A stretch of 49,975 bases of DNA from JAVZCJ01 sp964532175 (GTDB lineage Archaea; Thermoproteota; Nitrososphaeria_A; Caldarchaeales; JAVZCJ01): assembly GCA_964532175.1 (NCBI GenBank), contig CAZHGP010000006.1, positions 1 to 49,975 on the forward strand, written 5' to 3'. The notes under the pieces are model-generated. The model was not told the origin of the DNA and ran no database searches. It was given only the letters and a program-made list of their open reading frames with translations. The first letter of the stretch is position 1; every line of letters starts with the position of its first letter. The translations under genes and the position numbers were made by a program. Shown here piece after piece: positions 25,654 to 34,219 of this stretch.

Positions 25654-26841
25654 ATGTCATCATTCACTATACCAATAGGTCCACAACATCCAGCTCTTCC
25701 AGAGCCTATACTTTTAAAATTGGAAGTTGAAGGAGAATATATTGTTGGAGTAGATGTAGATGTGAGCTATATGCATAGAGGAATAGAAAAGGCAATGGAG
25801 TATAGAAACTATATTCAAAATATTTACTTAGCTGAAAGGATATGTGGAATATGTAATGTTGCTCATACAGTTTGTTATACTTTAAATGTTGAAAAACTTT
25901 ATGATAAAGAAATTCCTCCAAGAGCTCAATACTTAAGAGTAATAATTGAAGAATTGAATAGGATTCATAGTCATCTTTTATGGCTTGGAGTAGCTGGTCA
26001 TGAAATAGGTTTTGAAACATTGTTTATGTATGTTTGGAGAGATAGAGAAAGAGTTATGGATTTAATTGAAACAATAACAGGCAATAGAGTTAATACTGCT
26101 TATACAACAATTGGAGGAGTTAGAAGAGATATTACAAGTGATATTGAATATAAAATAAGGAAAACAATGGATATAGTTGAAGAACGTACAAAATATTATA
26201 AAAGTGTTGCAGCAGCTGAACCAACAATACTCAATAGAACTAAAGATGTAGGGATCCTTAAAACCATTGATGCAATTAATCTTTGTGCAGTAGGCCCTCT
26301 ATTAAGAGCTTCAAATGTTAAAAATGATGTTAGAGCAGATGCTCCTTATGCTGCTCATGATGAAGTTCCATTCAATGTAATAACTTATCCATATTGTGAT
26401 GTTTTTTCAAGAATTCTAGTACGTGTAGATGAGATTTTCGAATGTATAAATATGATTAGATATTGCTTAGATCATTTGCCTAAAGGGCCTATAAGAATTA
26501 AACTCCCTCTTAAACCTCCAAAAGGTGAAGCAGTTACTAGAGTTGAAGCTCCAAGAGGAGAGCTTCTTCATTACGTTTTATCAGATGGAAGTGAAAAACC
26601 TTATAGATATAAAGTTCGTACTCCAACATTAGCGAATATTCCTTCCTTATGTCGTATGCTTACTTCTACTGGAGATTATATTGTCAAAATAGCTGATGTT
26701 CCAATTGCATATGCTTCTATTGATCCTTGCCTTTGTTGTACAGGAAGAGTACAAATTGTAGATATTGAAAAGAATAAAAAATGGATATGGTCATGGGAAG
26801 AATTAAAAGAATACTCTAAAAAAGAATGGGAAAAGAGTTGA
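25654..26841 (+). CDS. [NiFe] hydrogenase large subunit, group 4 (NuoD/HycE-like, Ni ligands retained)
   Basis: Catalytic subunit for H2 evolution or uptake. Both nickel motifs are intact: ERICGICNVAHT near residue 65 (RxCGxC) and DPCLCCTGR near residue 360 (DPCxxC). NuoD of complex I has lost these cysteines, so this complex is a hydrogenase. After CTGR there is a 30-residue tail starting VQIVDIEK, equivalent to the 32-residue tail that HycI removes from HycE after an Arg. Other signs are IGPQHPALPEP at the start and YMHRGIEK. I choose the ATG at 25654 because GAGGTG is seven bases upstream; the ATG at 25648 is too close. Confidence 0.95.
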   Translation: MSSFTIPIGPQHPALPEPILLKLEVEGEYIVGVDVDVSYMHRGIEKAMEYRNYIQNIYLAERICGICNVAHTVCYTLNVEKLYDKEIPPRAQYLRVIIEELNRIHSHLLWLGVAGHEIGFETLFMYVWRDRERVMDLIETITGNRVNTAYTTIGGVRRDITSDIEYKIRKTMDIVEERTKYYKSVAAAEPTILNRTKDVGILKTIDAINLCAVGPLLRASNVKNDVRADAPYAAHDEVPFNVITYPYCDVFSRILVRVDEIFECINMIRYCLDHLPKGPIRIKLPLKPPKGEAVTRVEAPRGELLHYVLSDGSEKPYRYKVRTPTLANIPSLCRMLTSTGDYIVKIADVPIAYASIDPCLCCTGRVQIVDIEKNKKWIWSWEELKEYSKKEWEKS

Positions 26842-26847
26842 TGAAAA

Positions 26848-27825
26848 ATGTTTGAAATAGAATTTGCTTTCAAAATTCTTGAAATATTTATTTTTCCTGG
26901 ATTTTTATTCATAGGAGTTATTTCATTATTATATGAATGGATTGATAGAAAATTCTATGCTAAGCTTCAAAATAGAGTAGGCCCTTTATATGCAGGACCA
27001 TTTGGAATACTTCAACCTTTAGCAGATTTTATAAAACTTATAGCAAAAGAAGATATTGTTCCAAAAGCAGCTGATAAAATTCTTTTCACTTTAACTCCAT
27101 TATTCTCTTTCTCAATAATGCTTACAGCAACTCTTTTACTTCCAATAATAAATACTAGTGGAATTTTATCATTTAATGGAGATATAATATTTGCTATAGC
27201 TATTATGACTTTATTTTGTATATTGGTTTTTTGTGCTGGTTTATCTTCAAATAATAGATTTTCAGCTGTTGGTGCTGAAAGAGCAGTATTACAATTGCTT
27301 GGATATGAAATACCTTTAATGCTTTCAATAGTTGGTGTTGCATTAAATGTTGGGTATTTAAGAATTTCAGAAATAGTAAAATATCAATTAACAAATACTT
27401 GGCTTATATTTGGTCCACAAGCATTAGGTTTTGCAATTTATGTTATTGCTGCTCAAGCTGAGCTTGAAAGAATTCCTTTTGATATTCCTGAAGCTGAACA
27501 AGAAATTGTTGCTGGATGGTTAACAGAATTTTCAGGTAGAAAATTAGCTTTATTTAGATTTGCTAGAGATTTAGAATTAGTTTATGTTTCTGGTTTGGCT
27601 GTAGCACTTTACCTTGGTGGTCCATTAGGACCAACTATAGCTGGTTTAGAACCTTTCTTTTATACACTTTACTTTATAATAAAAACTATTATTGTTTTAT
27701 TAATTTTATCAACTATTAGAGCTTTATTTGCTCGTCTTAGAATAGATCAAATGGTTAATTTTTCATGGAATTATTTATTACCATTATCAGTTTTACAATT
27801 CTTTTTAGTTAGATTGGTGATTTAA
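26848..27825 (+). CDS. NuoH/HycD-like membrane subunit
   Basis: A 325-residue, eight-helix membrane subunit linking the hydrogenase module to the ion-pumping arm. The hallmark loops are present: AKLQNRVGPLYAGPFGILQP near the N-terminus and RIPFDIPEAEQEIVAGWLTE with FSGRKLALF in the middle, equivalent to the acidic loop around the quinone site of complex I. A quinone is not expected as acceptor if the catalytic site is NiFe. It lies directly downstream of the large subunit. Confidence 0.94.
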   Translation: MFEIEFAFKILEIFIFPGFLFIGVISLLYEWIDRKFYAKLQNRVGPLYAGPFGILQPLADFIKLIAKEDIVPKAADKILFTLTPLFSFSIMLTATLLLPIINTSGILSFNGDIIFAIAIMTLFCILVFCAGLSSNNRFSAVGAERAVLQLLGYEIPLMLSIVGVALNVGYLRISEIVKYQLTNTWLIFGPQALGFAIYVIAAQAELERIPFDIPEAEQEIVAGWLTEFSGRKLALFRFARDLELVYVSGLAVALYLGGPLGPTIAGLEPFFYTLYFIIKTIIVLLILSTIRALFARLRIDQMVNFSWNYLLPLSVLQFFLVRLVI

Positions 27826-27826
27826 A

Positions 27827-28165
27827 ATGGCAATGTTTAAAGAATTGTATAAGCATTTATTTAAAAAGAGAGCCACAGTATTATATCCTTTCAAAGAAAG
27901 AGAATTGGTACATATTCCTGAAGGATATAGAGGGAAAATTTCTTTTCATAGAGACAGATGTATTGGCTGTGGAGTATGTGCAACAGTTTGCACATCTGGA
28001 GCATGTGAAATGACAACTGATGAGAAAGGTAAAAGACCAATTTTCTATTTGGATCGTTGTACTTTTTGTGCTCAATGTGCAGAAAGTTGTCCAAAGAATG
28101 CTATTGAACTTACAAAAGATTTTGAAATTATAGCATTTGATAGAAAAACTCTTGTGGTGAAATAA
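27827..28165 (+). CDS. NuoI/HycF-like ferredoxin subunit, two [4Fe-4S] clusters
   Basis: A 112-residue subunit with CIGCGVCATVCTSGAC and CTFCAQCAESCPKNAI, each giving ligands for a [4Fe-4S] cluster. In the first motif the residue after the fourth Cys is Thr where Pro is usual. It would take electrons from soluble ferredoxin and pass them to the small subunit. No NuoE, NuoF or NuoG (NADH module) or F420 module gene is in the operon, so ferredoxin is the likely donor. It starts one base after the NuoH-like stop. Confidence 0.93.
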   Translation: MAMFKELYKHLFKKRATVLYPFKERELVHIPEGYRGKISFHRDRCIGCGVCATVCTSGACEMTTDEKGKRPIFYLDRCTFCAQCAESCPKNAIELTKDFEIIAFDRKTLVVK

Positions 28166-28166
28166 A

Positions 28167-28415
28167 ATGAATGATATAATATTGCATTTAGTATTAATTT
28201 TCCTTTTAATATTATTTGCTTTATTATCAATTGAATTAAAAGATTTAACAAAAGCTATCCTTTCTTTCTCTATATTTAGTATATTTTTAGCAATAATTTT
28301 CTATATTCTAGGAGCACCATATGTAGCTGTTTTCCAATTAGCTATTTATGCAGGTGCTGTAACAGTTCTATTCCTAGCAGCTATGCACACTATAAAGAGG
28401 AGGAGAATAGAATGA
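28167..28415 (+). CDS. NuoJ-like subunit, N-terminal half
   Basis: An 82-residue protein with three hydrophobic helices. GAPYVAVFQLAIYAGAVTVL matches the most conserved part of NuoJ and of MbhD/MrpA-C-terminal-like subunits. Complex I NuoJ is a single protein of 160-200 residues; here only the first half is in this frame and the next gene supplies the rest. Split forms are known in Mbh- and Mrp-like complexes. It overlaps the next gene by four bases (ATGA). Confidence 0.88.
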   Translation: MNDIILHLVLIFLLILFALLSIELKDLTKAILSFSIFSIFLAIIFYILGAPYVAVFQLAIYAGAVTVLFLAAMHTIKRRRIE

Positions 28416-28720
28416 AATTGGAAAAAATTTTATCAATAATAATTGTAACTCTTATATTAGTAGTAATATCTTTTTATGCAATAGATTTTTCAAAATTTAT
28501 TCCAATTCCACAAAGTTTAGGAAACCCTTCTCTTGAAGAAAAACCATATTTCATTTGGACATATAGATCAATTGATGTTTTTATACAAGGTTTTATTGTA
28601 TTTGCTTCTGCTGCAGCAATAGCTGCATTATTTAGAATTGAAAAAGGTGAAGGAGCAATGGAAGAAGCAGTTATTGAAGAACCTATTATTGAAGAAAAGG
28701 AGGAGGAAGAATATGAATGA
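28412..28720 (+). CDS. NuoJ C-terminal-half / MbhE-like subunit
   Basis: A 102-residue protein with two hydrophobic helices. The segment YRSIDVFIQGFIVFASAAAI, followed by AALFR, matches the R-x-x-D-x-x-x-Q pattern of MbhE/MnhB-like subunits of Mbh hydrogenases and Mrp antiporters, and topologically replaces the second half of NuoJ. The C-terminal 20 residues are almost all Glu. It starts four bases inside the preceding gene and overlaps the next by eight bases, showing tight translational coupling. Confidence 0.8.
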   Translation: MKLEKILSIIIVTLILVVISFYAIDFSKFIPIPQSLGNPSLEEKPYFIWTYRSIDVFIQGFIVFASAAAIAALFRIEKGEGAMEEAVIEEPIIEEKEEEEYE

Positions 28721-29024
28721 GATATTGAGTATATATTTAACTACTTCTATTTTGCTTATAATATTAGGTTTTTATTGCATTTCTTCTAAAAGAAATATGA
28801 TTAAAACAATTATTGGAATAGAAATAATTACTTCAGCTATAAATTTAAACTTTATTACACTTGGTTTTTCAACATATGGTGTAGATTATTTTGCTCAATC
28901 GATTGTTATAATCTCTATTTCTATCGCTGCATGTATTGCTGCTGTAGCTTTATCATTAATACTTAATGTTTATAGACATTATGGAAGTATAGATTTAAGA
29001 AAATTGAGAAGATTAAGGTGGTAG
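28713..29024 (+). CDS. NuoK/MrpC/MbhG-like subunit
   Basis: A three-helix membrane subunit of about 103 residues. The second helix has IIGIEIITSAINLNFI with the conserved NuoK Glu. The third helix (YFAQSIVIISISIAACIAAV) lacks the second NuoK glutamate and looks more like MrpC/MbhG (AQALVLTxIVI pattern). The ATG at 28713 is preceded by AGGAGGAAG, a near-perfect ribosome-binding site that also encodes the Glu-rich tail of the previous protein; the upstream basic extension of the open frame is not real. Confidence 0.88.
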   Translation: MNEILSIYLTTSILLIILGFYCISSKRNMIKTIIGIEIITSAINLNFITLGFSTYGVDYFAQSIVIISISIAACIAAVALSLILNVYRHYGSIDLRKLRRLRW

Positions 29025-29027
29025 AAA

Positions 29028-30554
29028 ATGATGATATTACAACCAATTATTGTTTTACTTGGATCAGCTGCTATAATTCCATTAATGGATTTATTAGGTA
29101 AAAAAATAGGATTTGAGAAAATTAAGGATATTGTTACTATAGCTGCTTTTTCAATAGCTTTTATTATTCTTTATAGCTTTTCTGGAAATCTTCCACAAAG
29201 TTTCTCAATAGACCCTTACGGTCCTCCACTTGGAGTTGAATTAAGAGTAGACAATCTTAGTTTATACATGGCAATCATATTTTGTGGGTTAGGATTGCTA
29301 GTTTCAATATATTCTATTAAATACATGGAGGTTGATAGTGGATTAGATAAATATTATTCATTACTTTTAATCCTTGTAGCTGGAATGATTGGAGTAGCTT
29401 TTTCAAATGACTTCTTCAATTTATATGTTTTTTGGGAAATGATGTGTATAGCATCTTATACTCTTGTTTCATTTAGAAAATATAAATGGGAACCAGTTGA
29501 AGCAGGATTTAAATATTTAGTTATGAGTACTATTGGATCTTTAATTTCTTTATATGGTATTTCTTTATTATATGGCTTAGTAGGAAGCTTAAACTTTACA
29601 AAATTACATTTAGCAATTGAAACAATATATAGAAATGGCTCAGCTCCATTATCTCTTTTATATCTTATAATATGTATGATAATTGTTGGATTTGGTGTGA
29701 CAGCTGCAATGGTTCCATTGCATACTTGGTTACCAGATGCTCATCCTGCAGCTCCAAGCTCTATAAGTGCTATGCTTTCAGGGGTTGTTATAAAAACTGG
29801 GGTTTATGCTATTTTTAGAAGTTTATTTACAATATTCCAACCAAAAATATTTGATTTTGGAACAATTTTAATGATTTTTGGAGTTTTAACAATTACTATA
29901 GCCAATTTTATGGCATTAATGCAAAAAGATATAAAAAGATTATTAGCTTATTCAAGCATTGTTAACATAGGCTATATTCTTGTTGGAGGAGGAATAGGTG
30001 CTTATGTTTTAACTCATTATGGTTTAAAAGAAGCTTCAATTGCTGGAATAGCTATAGTTGGTGCATTATTGCATATTTTAAATCATGCAATCAGTAAGGG
30101 GCTACTCTTCTTATGCTCAGGATGTTTTACTCATGAAGCTAAAACTAGAGCAATTTCTAAGCTTGAAGGTATAGGTAAAAAAATGCCTTTAAGTGGATTA
30201 TCTTTATCTATTGGATTATTCAATTTAGCAGGAATTCCTCCATTAAGTGGATTTTGGAGTAAATTATTCATAATTTTAGCTGGTTTAAGCATTCCTGGAA
30301 ATAATTTTATGATAATAATTTCTATAATTGTTATTTTAAATAGTATTTTTGCAGCTTCTTATTATTTATGGTTAACTCAAAGGATAATGTTAAAAAAACC
30401 TACGGAAATTGTTGAAAAAGTTCATGAAGCACCTTTATCAATGGTATTTCCAATAATTGTTTTAGCAATATTATGTATTTTAATAACAATTAAATTGGAT
30501 TTATTTATTAAAATTGTTGAATTAGCTTCTAATAATCTTTTAGGAGGTGTTTAA
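29028..30554 (+). CDS. Antiporter-like subunit, NuoN/MrpD-type
   Basis: A 508-residue, 14-helix proton/sodium-channel subunit. It has the helix-5 glutamate (FWEMMCIASY), the LHTWLPDAHPAAPSSISAML signature, the helix-8 lysine (GVVIKTGVY) and a helix-12 lysine (LSGFWSKLF). The helix-7 lysine, five residues before PLH, is Thr (TAAMVPLH). This is the first of three paralogous antiporter-like subunits in the operon. The assignment among NuoN, NuoM and MrpD is by order and motif only. Confidence 0.88.
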   Translation: MMILQPIIVLLGSAAIIPLMDLLGKKIGFEKIKDIVTIAAFSIAFIILYSFSGNLPQSFSIDPYGPPLGVELRVDNLSLYMAIIFCGLGLLVSIYSIKYMEVDSGLDKYYSLLLILVAGMIGVAFSNDFFNLYVFWEMMCIASYTLVSFRKYKWEPVEAGFKYLVMSTIGSLISLYGISLLYGLVGSLNFTKLHLAIETIYRNGSAPLSLLYLIICMIIVGFGVTAAMVPLHTWLPDAHPAAPSSISAMLSGVVIKTGVYAIFRSLFTIFQPKIFDFGTILMIFGVLTITIANFMALMQKDIKRLLAYSSIVNIGYILVGGGIGAYVLTHYGLKEASIAGIAIVGALLHILNHAISKGLLFLCSGCFTHEAKTRAISKLEGIGKKMPLSGLSLSIGLFNLAGIPPLSGFWSKLFIILAGLSIPGNNFMIIISIIVILNSIFAASYYLWLTQRIMLKKPTEIVEKVHEAPLSMVFPIIVLAILCILITIKLDLFIKIVELASNNLLGGV

Positions 30555-30556
30555 AA

Positions 30557-32683
30557 ATGAATGAATTTATTTATCAAGCTTGGCTTTGTTGGTTTTTCCC
30601 AATTTTAGGAGCTTTATTAACTCCTATATTAGCTAAAATTCATTCTAAAGCTAGAGATTATGGAGCAATTTTCTTTTCTTTATTAGCAATGCTTTCAACA
30701 ATTTCTCTTATTCCTTTACTTTTTGAGCATGGAATACATTGGCCAATAAATAATCAATTGGATTGGATAAGAATTCCAAATGCGCCAATATTAAGTGAGT
30801 TAAAAGTAGGAGTTCTATTAGATCCGTTAAGCATAATTATGGCAAATGTTGTTGCTATAATTTCTTTCTTAATTATGGTTTATTCATTAGCTTATATGCA
30901 TGGAGATCCTGGTCTTACAAGATATTGGTTCTTTATGAATTTCTTTATAGGGAATATGCTATTATTAGTAATGTCGGACAATTTAATACAAATGCTATTT
31001 GGATGGGAAGGAGTAGGATTATGTAGCTATGGTTTAATTGGTTTTTGGTATAAAGATTCTGAGAAAGATTGGCTTAAATGCTGGGTTGGAGAAAAACCTG
31101 AAGCATATCCTCCATCACATTGTGGAATGAAAGCTTTCATAACAACTAGGATTGGAGATATATCAATGCTCATAGGAATGTTTATGATACTTGCATTTAG
31201 TGGAACATTGAATTTTATTGAGCTTCAAGAAGGAGCTATAAATAAAGTTCCTATGTATATATTAATTCCAGCTACTATTTTATTATTTGGTGGTCCAGTA
31301 GGAAAATCTGCTCAACTTCCATTAATGGAATGGCTTCCAGATGCAATGGCTGGACCAACAACAGTTAGTGCATTAATACATGCTGCTACAATGGTTAAAG
31401 CTGGAGTATATCTTGTTGGAAGAATTTTCCCAATAATTTATAAAGCTACATGGATTGGGACATTTCCAAATGATTTAATAATTTTCTTCTATGTAGTAGC
31501 TTGGATAGGTATTATTACAGCTTTTATAGCAGGCTCTCAAGCAATTGTTTCAAAAGAAATAAAGAAAGTTCTTGCATATTCAACTGTTAGCCAGCTTGGT
31601 TATATGATGACTGCTCTTGGAGTTGCAGGATTGACTGCTGATTTTATAATAGGATATGTTGCAGGGGTCTTTCATTTAATGAGCCATGCAATGTTTAAAG
31701 CTGCATTATTCTTATCTGCAGGAGCTATAATTCATGCATGTGAATCAAGATTTATGACAGATATGGGTGGATTAAGGAAAGATATGCCAATAACTTTCTG
31801 GGTTACTTTATTAGCTTCTTTATCATTAATGGGATTTCCATTTTTGTTTAGCGGTTTTTGGAGTAAAGATATGATTCTTGAATCTACTTTATTAGCTAAT
31901 CAATATTTAATATTCATTTTAGCAGCTATAAGTGCTATTATAACAAGCTTTTATAGTATTAGAATGATAGGGATTGTATTTTTTGGAGAGAAAAGCCATC
32001 ATTTAGAAGAACTTGAAAAAGAAGGGCATCATATTCATGAAGCTCCAAAAATAATGTGGGTTCCTTATGCTTTACTTGTTTGTGGAACAATATTATTTGG
32101 TTTAATAGGACCATTTGCAAAAAGTTGGCTTGAAGAAACATTTCATGAATATTTAGGAGAAATGATTATTTTCTCTAAATTTGGTAGTGCTGCTCCAAAA
32201 GAACTTTTATCATTAATTGTTCCAATAACTTCAGTAATAGTTTTAGCTATAGGAGCAATTCCATCATATTTCATATATGTAAAAAGAAGTATTGATATTA
32301 AAGGAATAATGAAACATAGGCCATTCTTAAATAGTATTAGAGAATTTCTTTATAATAGGTATTATATAAATAGATTTTATTATAAATTCTTTGTTTATCC
32401 TTTAATAGATTTAAGTAAAGCGATATGGAGAAAAATAGAATTGAATATAATAGATAAATTTAATTATGTATTAGCAAACTTCGTAGTAAGCTTTAGTAAA
32501 TGGTCTTTAAAAGTAATAGAATTGTCTGGCATAGATAATTTCAATTATATTTTAGCTAGAGCTGGAGCTGCTTTTTGTAATAAATTTAGAAAAACTCATA
32601 CAGGAATATTAAACTATAATCTAATGGGAATTATGATAGGTATGTTTATAATCCTTTTAATTATTAAAATTATGATTATATAA
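30557..32683 (+). CDS. Antiporter-like subunit NuoL-type with C-terminal lateral-helix region
   Basis: A 708-residue NuoL/HyfB-like subunit, the distal ion channel. It has GWEGVGLCSY (helix-5 Glu), GKSAQLPLMEWLPDAMAGPT (helix-7 Lys), IHAATMVKAGVY (helix-8 Lys) and SGFWSKDMI (helix-12 Lys), so its proton path is complete. A His-rich loop (SHHLEELEKEGHHIHEAP) is typical. The last 150 residues would form the lateral helix and final anchor helix. They include two similar segments (ELNIIDKFNYVLA and ELSGIDNFNYILA). Confidence 0.92.
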   Translation: MNEFIYQAWLCWFFPILGALLTPILAKIHSKARDYGAIFFSLLAMLSTISLIPLLFEHGIHWPINNQLDWIRIPNAPILSELKVGVLLDPLSIIMANVVAIISFLIMVYSLAYMHGDPGLTRYWFFMNFFIGNMLLLVMSDNLIQMLFGWEGVGLCSYGLIGFWYKDSEKDWLKCWVGEKPEAYPPSHCGMKAFITTRIGDISMLIGMFMILAFSGTLNFIELQEGAINKVPMYILIPATILLFGGPVGKSAQLPLMEWLPDAMAGPTTVSALIHAATMVKAGVYLVGRIFPIIYKATWIGTFPNDLIIFFYVVAWIGIITAFIAGSQAIVSKEIKKVLAYSTVSQLGYMMTALGVAGLTADFIIGYVAGVFHLMSHAMFKAALFLSAGAIIHACESRFMTDMGGLRKDMPITFWVTLLASLSLMGFPFLFSGFWSKDMILESTLLANQYLIFILAAISAIITSFYSIRMIGIVFFGEKSHHLEELEKEGHHIHEAPKIMWVPYALLVCGTILFGLIGPFAKSWLEETFHEYLGEMIIFSKFGSAAPKELLSLIVPITSVIVLAIGAIPSYFIYVKRSIDIKGIMKHRPFLNSIREFLYNRYYINRFYYKFFVYPLIDLSKAIWRKIELNIIDKFNYVLANFVVSFSKWSLKVIELSGIDNFNYILARAGAAFCNKFRKTHTGILNYNLMGIMIGMFIILLIIKIMII

Positions 32684-32698
32684 GAGGTGATATGAAAA

Positions 32699-34219
32699 AT
32701 GATAGATTCAGGACAATTTTTAATACAAGCAGTATTTACACCGCTAGTTTTTTCAATAGTAGCTTTAATAACTGGAAAGTATTTAAAGAAATATACTGGA
32801 ATAATTGTTGCTATATCTCTTTTGTATAGTACTATCTTACTTGCAATAGTAATGGTTAGTCTTCCTATAGCTCCAGATGCAAAAATTGAAGCTAGATACA
32901 AATGGGCTCCATATGTAGGAGATTTTACTCTTGTAGCTGATGGAATAAGTGCACCAATAGCTTTAACAATTGCTTTATTATCTCTTGTAGTGGCTATATA
33001 TTCTATACCGTACATGGAACATGAACATAACTTAAGCTCATATTTTGCTTTATATTCTCTTTATGCAAGTGGAATGATAGGAACAGTATTAACAACGAAT
33101 TTAGCAGCATTCTTTCTTTTCTTCGAATTCATGTTAATACCATCATGGGCCTTGGTAGGCATATGGGGAACAGGTCCAAAAGAAATGATAGCATTCAAAT
33201 ACTTTATGTTCACTGAAGCAGGCGCGCTATCTCTTTTAGCTGGGATAGTTGCAACATATTCTTTAGCAGGCACATTTGACATCTTCGAAATTGCAAGTAG
33301 AGTTGTTGGAGTAGATTTAACATTAATAATAATCATAGTGATAGCAATACTCATAGGTTTCTTTGTAAAAATGGCAGTATTTCCATTACACACATGGCTT
33401 CCAGATACACATGCAGAAGCTCCAACTCCTATAAGTGCATTGTTATCTCCTGCAATGATCGGAATAGGCGGGTATGCTGCCATAAGGATAATATACTATG
33501 CTTTTCCAAGAGTTTTAAACTCATGGCCTTTCACAACTTCTTTATCTATCCTTGCTTTGATCACGATGGTTTATGGTGGATTAATGGCTATAGCTCAAGA
33601 TGATCTTAAGAGACTTTTAGCTTATTCTAGCATTTCTCAAATGGGCTATTTGCTATTTGGAATATCTTCTCTTTCATTCATAGGTATAATGGGTTCAGTA
33701 CTTCTTTATGTAAGCCATGGACTTTGCAAAGCAGTTCTCTTCATGGTTTCAGGAATTTTCATGCATGAATTTAAAACTAGAAGAATAAGTGATTTACAAG
33801 GATTAGCTAGTAAAATGCCATATACAACAATTTTCTCTTTAATTAGCTTCTTAGGATTAGCAGGAGTCCCTCCATTACTAGGCTTTTGGGGAGAATTGTT
33901 TATATTCGCAGGTTCTATGTATACTGCTTTATCAACTAGTACAGATTTTATAAGGGCAGTGGTTACTGCAATAGCAATTATATCAGCTGTTTTAACTGCG
34001 GGCTATGGTTTATGGACTATTCGTAGAGTTTTCTTTGGTGAACCAAATGAACTTGTTAAAAATGCAAAAGAAGCACCAGCATTAATGATTATTCCAATAG
34101 GCATATTAGCTGCTCTTGCAGTAATTCTAGGGGTTTATCCGACAGTAATAACAGAAGTCGTTAGTCCAACTTTAGAAATAATCCTTAAAGCAATATCTTG
34201 CATTGGATGTGGCAGATAA
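32699..34219 (+). CDS. Antiporter-like subunit NuoM-type
   Basis: A 506-residue, 14-helix subunit and last gene of the operon. FFEFMLIPSWALVGIWG keeps the helix-5 Glu and FFVKMAVFPLHTWLPDTHAE keeps the helix-7 Lys. In helix 8 the usual lysine (LLKMGxYG pattern) is Gly (AMIGIGGYA). The helix-12 acidic residue typical of NuoM (GFWGELFIF) is present. The stop codon touches the stop codon of the convergent lysK with no bases between, so any terminator lies inside the opposing gene. Confidence 0.92.
   Translation: MIDSGQFLIQAVFTPLVFSIVALITGKYLKKYTGIIVAISLLYSTILLAIVMVSLPIAPDAKIEARYKWAPYVGDFTLVADGISAPIALTIALLSLVVAIYSIPYMEHEHNLSSYFALYSLYASGMIGTVLTTNLAAFFLFFEFMLIPSWALVGIWGTGPKEMIAFKYFMFTEAGALSLLAGIVATYSLAGTFDIFEIASRVVGVDLTLIIIIVIAILIGFFVKMAVFPLHTWLPDTHAEAPTPISALLSPAMIGIGGYAAIRIIYYAFPRVLNSWPFTTSLSILALITMVYGGLMAIAQDDLKRLLAYSSISQMGYLLFGISSLSFIGIMGSVLLYVSHGLCKAVLFMVSGIFMHEFKTRRISDLQGLASKMPYTTIFSLISFLGLAGVPPLLGFWGELFIFAGSMYTALSTSTDFIRAVVTAIAIISAVLTAGYGLWTIRRVFFGEPNELVKNAKEAPALMIIPIGILAALAVILGVYPTVITEVVSPTLEIILKAISCIGCGR

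Noticed and set aside
25706..26020. 104-codon frame antisense to the hydrogenase large subunit
   Set aside because: The sense strand has clear catalytic motifs; the antisense protein is low-complexity Leu/His/Tyr.
28638..28712. N-terminal basic extension of the NuoK-like frame
   Set aside because: It overlaps the previous gene in another frame; a strong ribosome-binding site points to the ATG at 28713.
33061..33483. 140-codon frame antisense to the NuoM-like gene
   Set aside because: Shadow of a membrane protein gene; no independent support.
24400..34219. Reading the cluster as NADH or F420H2 dehydrogenase (complex I/Fpo)
   Set aside because: The large subunit keeps RICGIC and DPCLCC nickel ligands, a HycI-like protease is adjacent, and no NuoE/F/G or FpoF gene is present.
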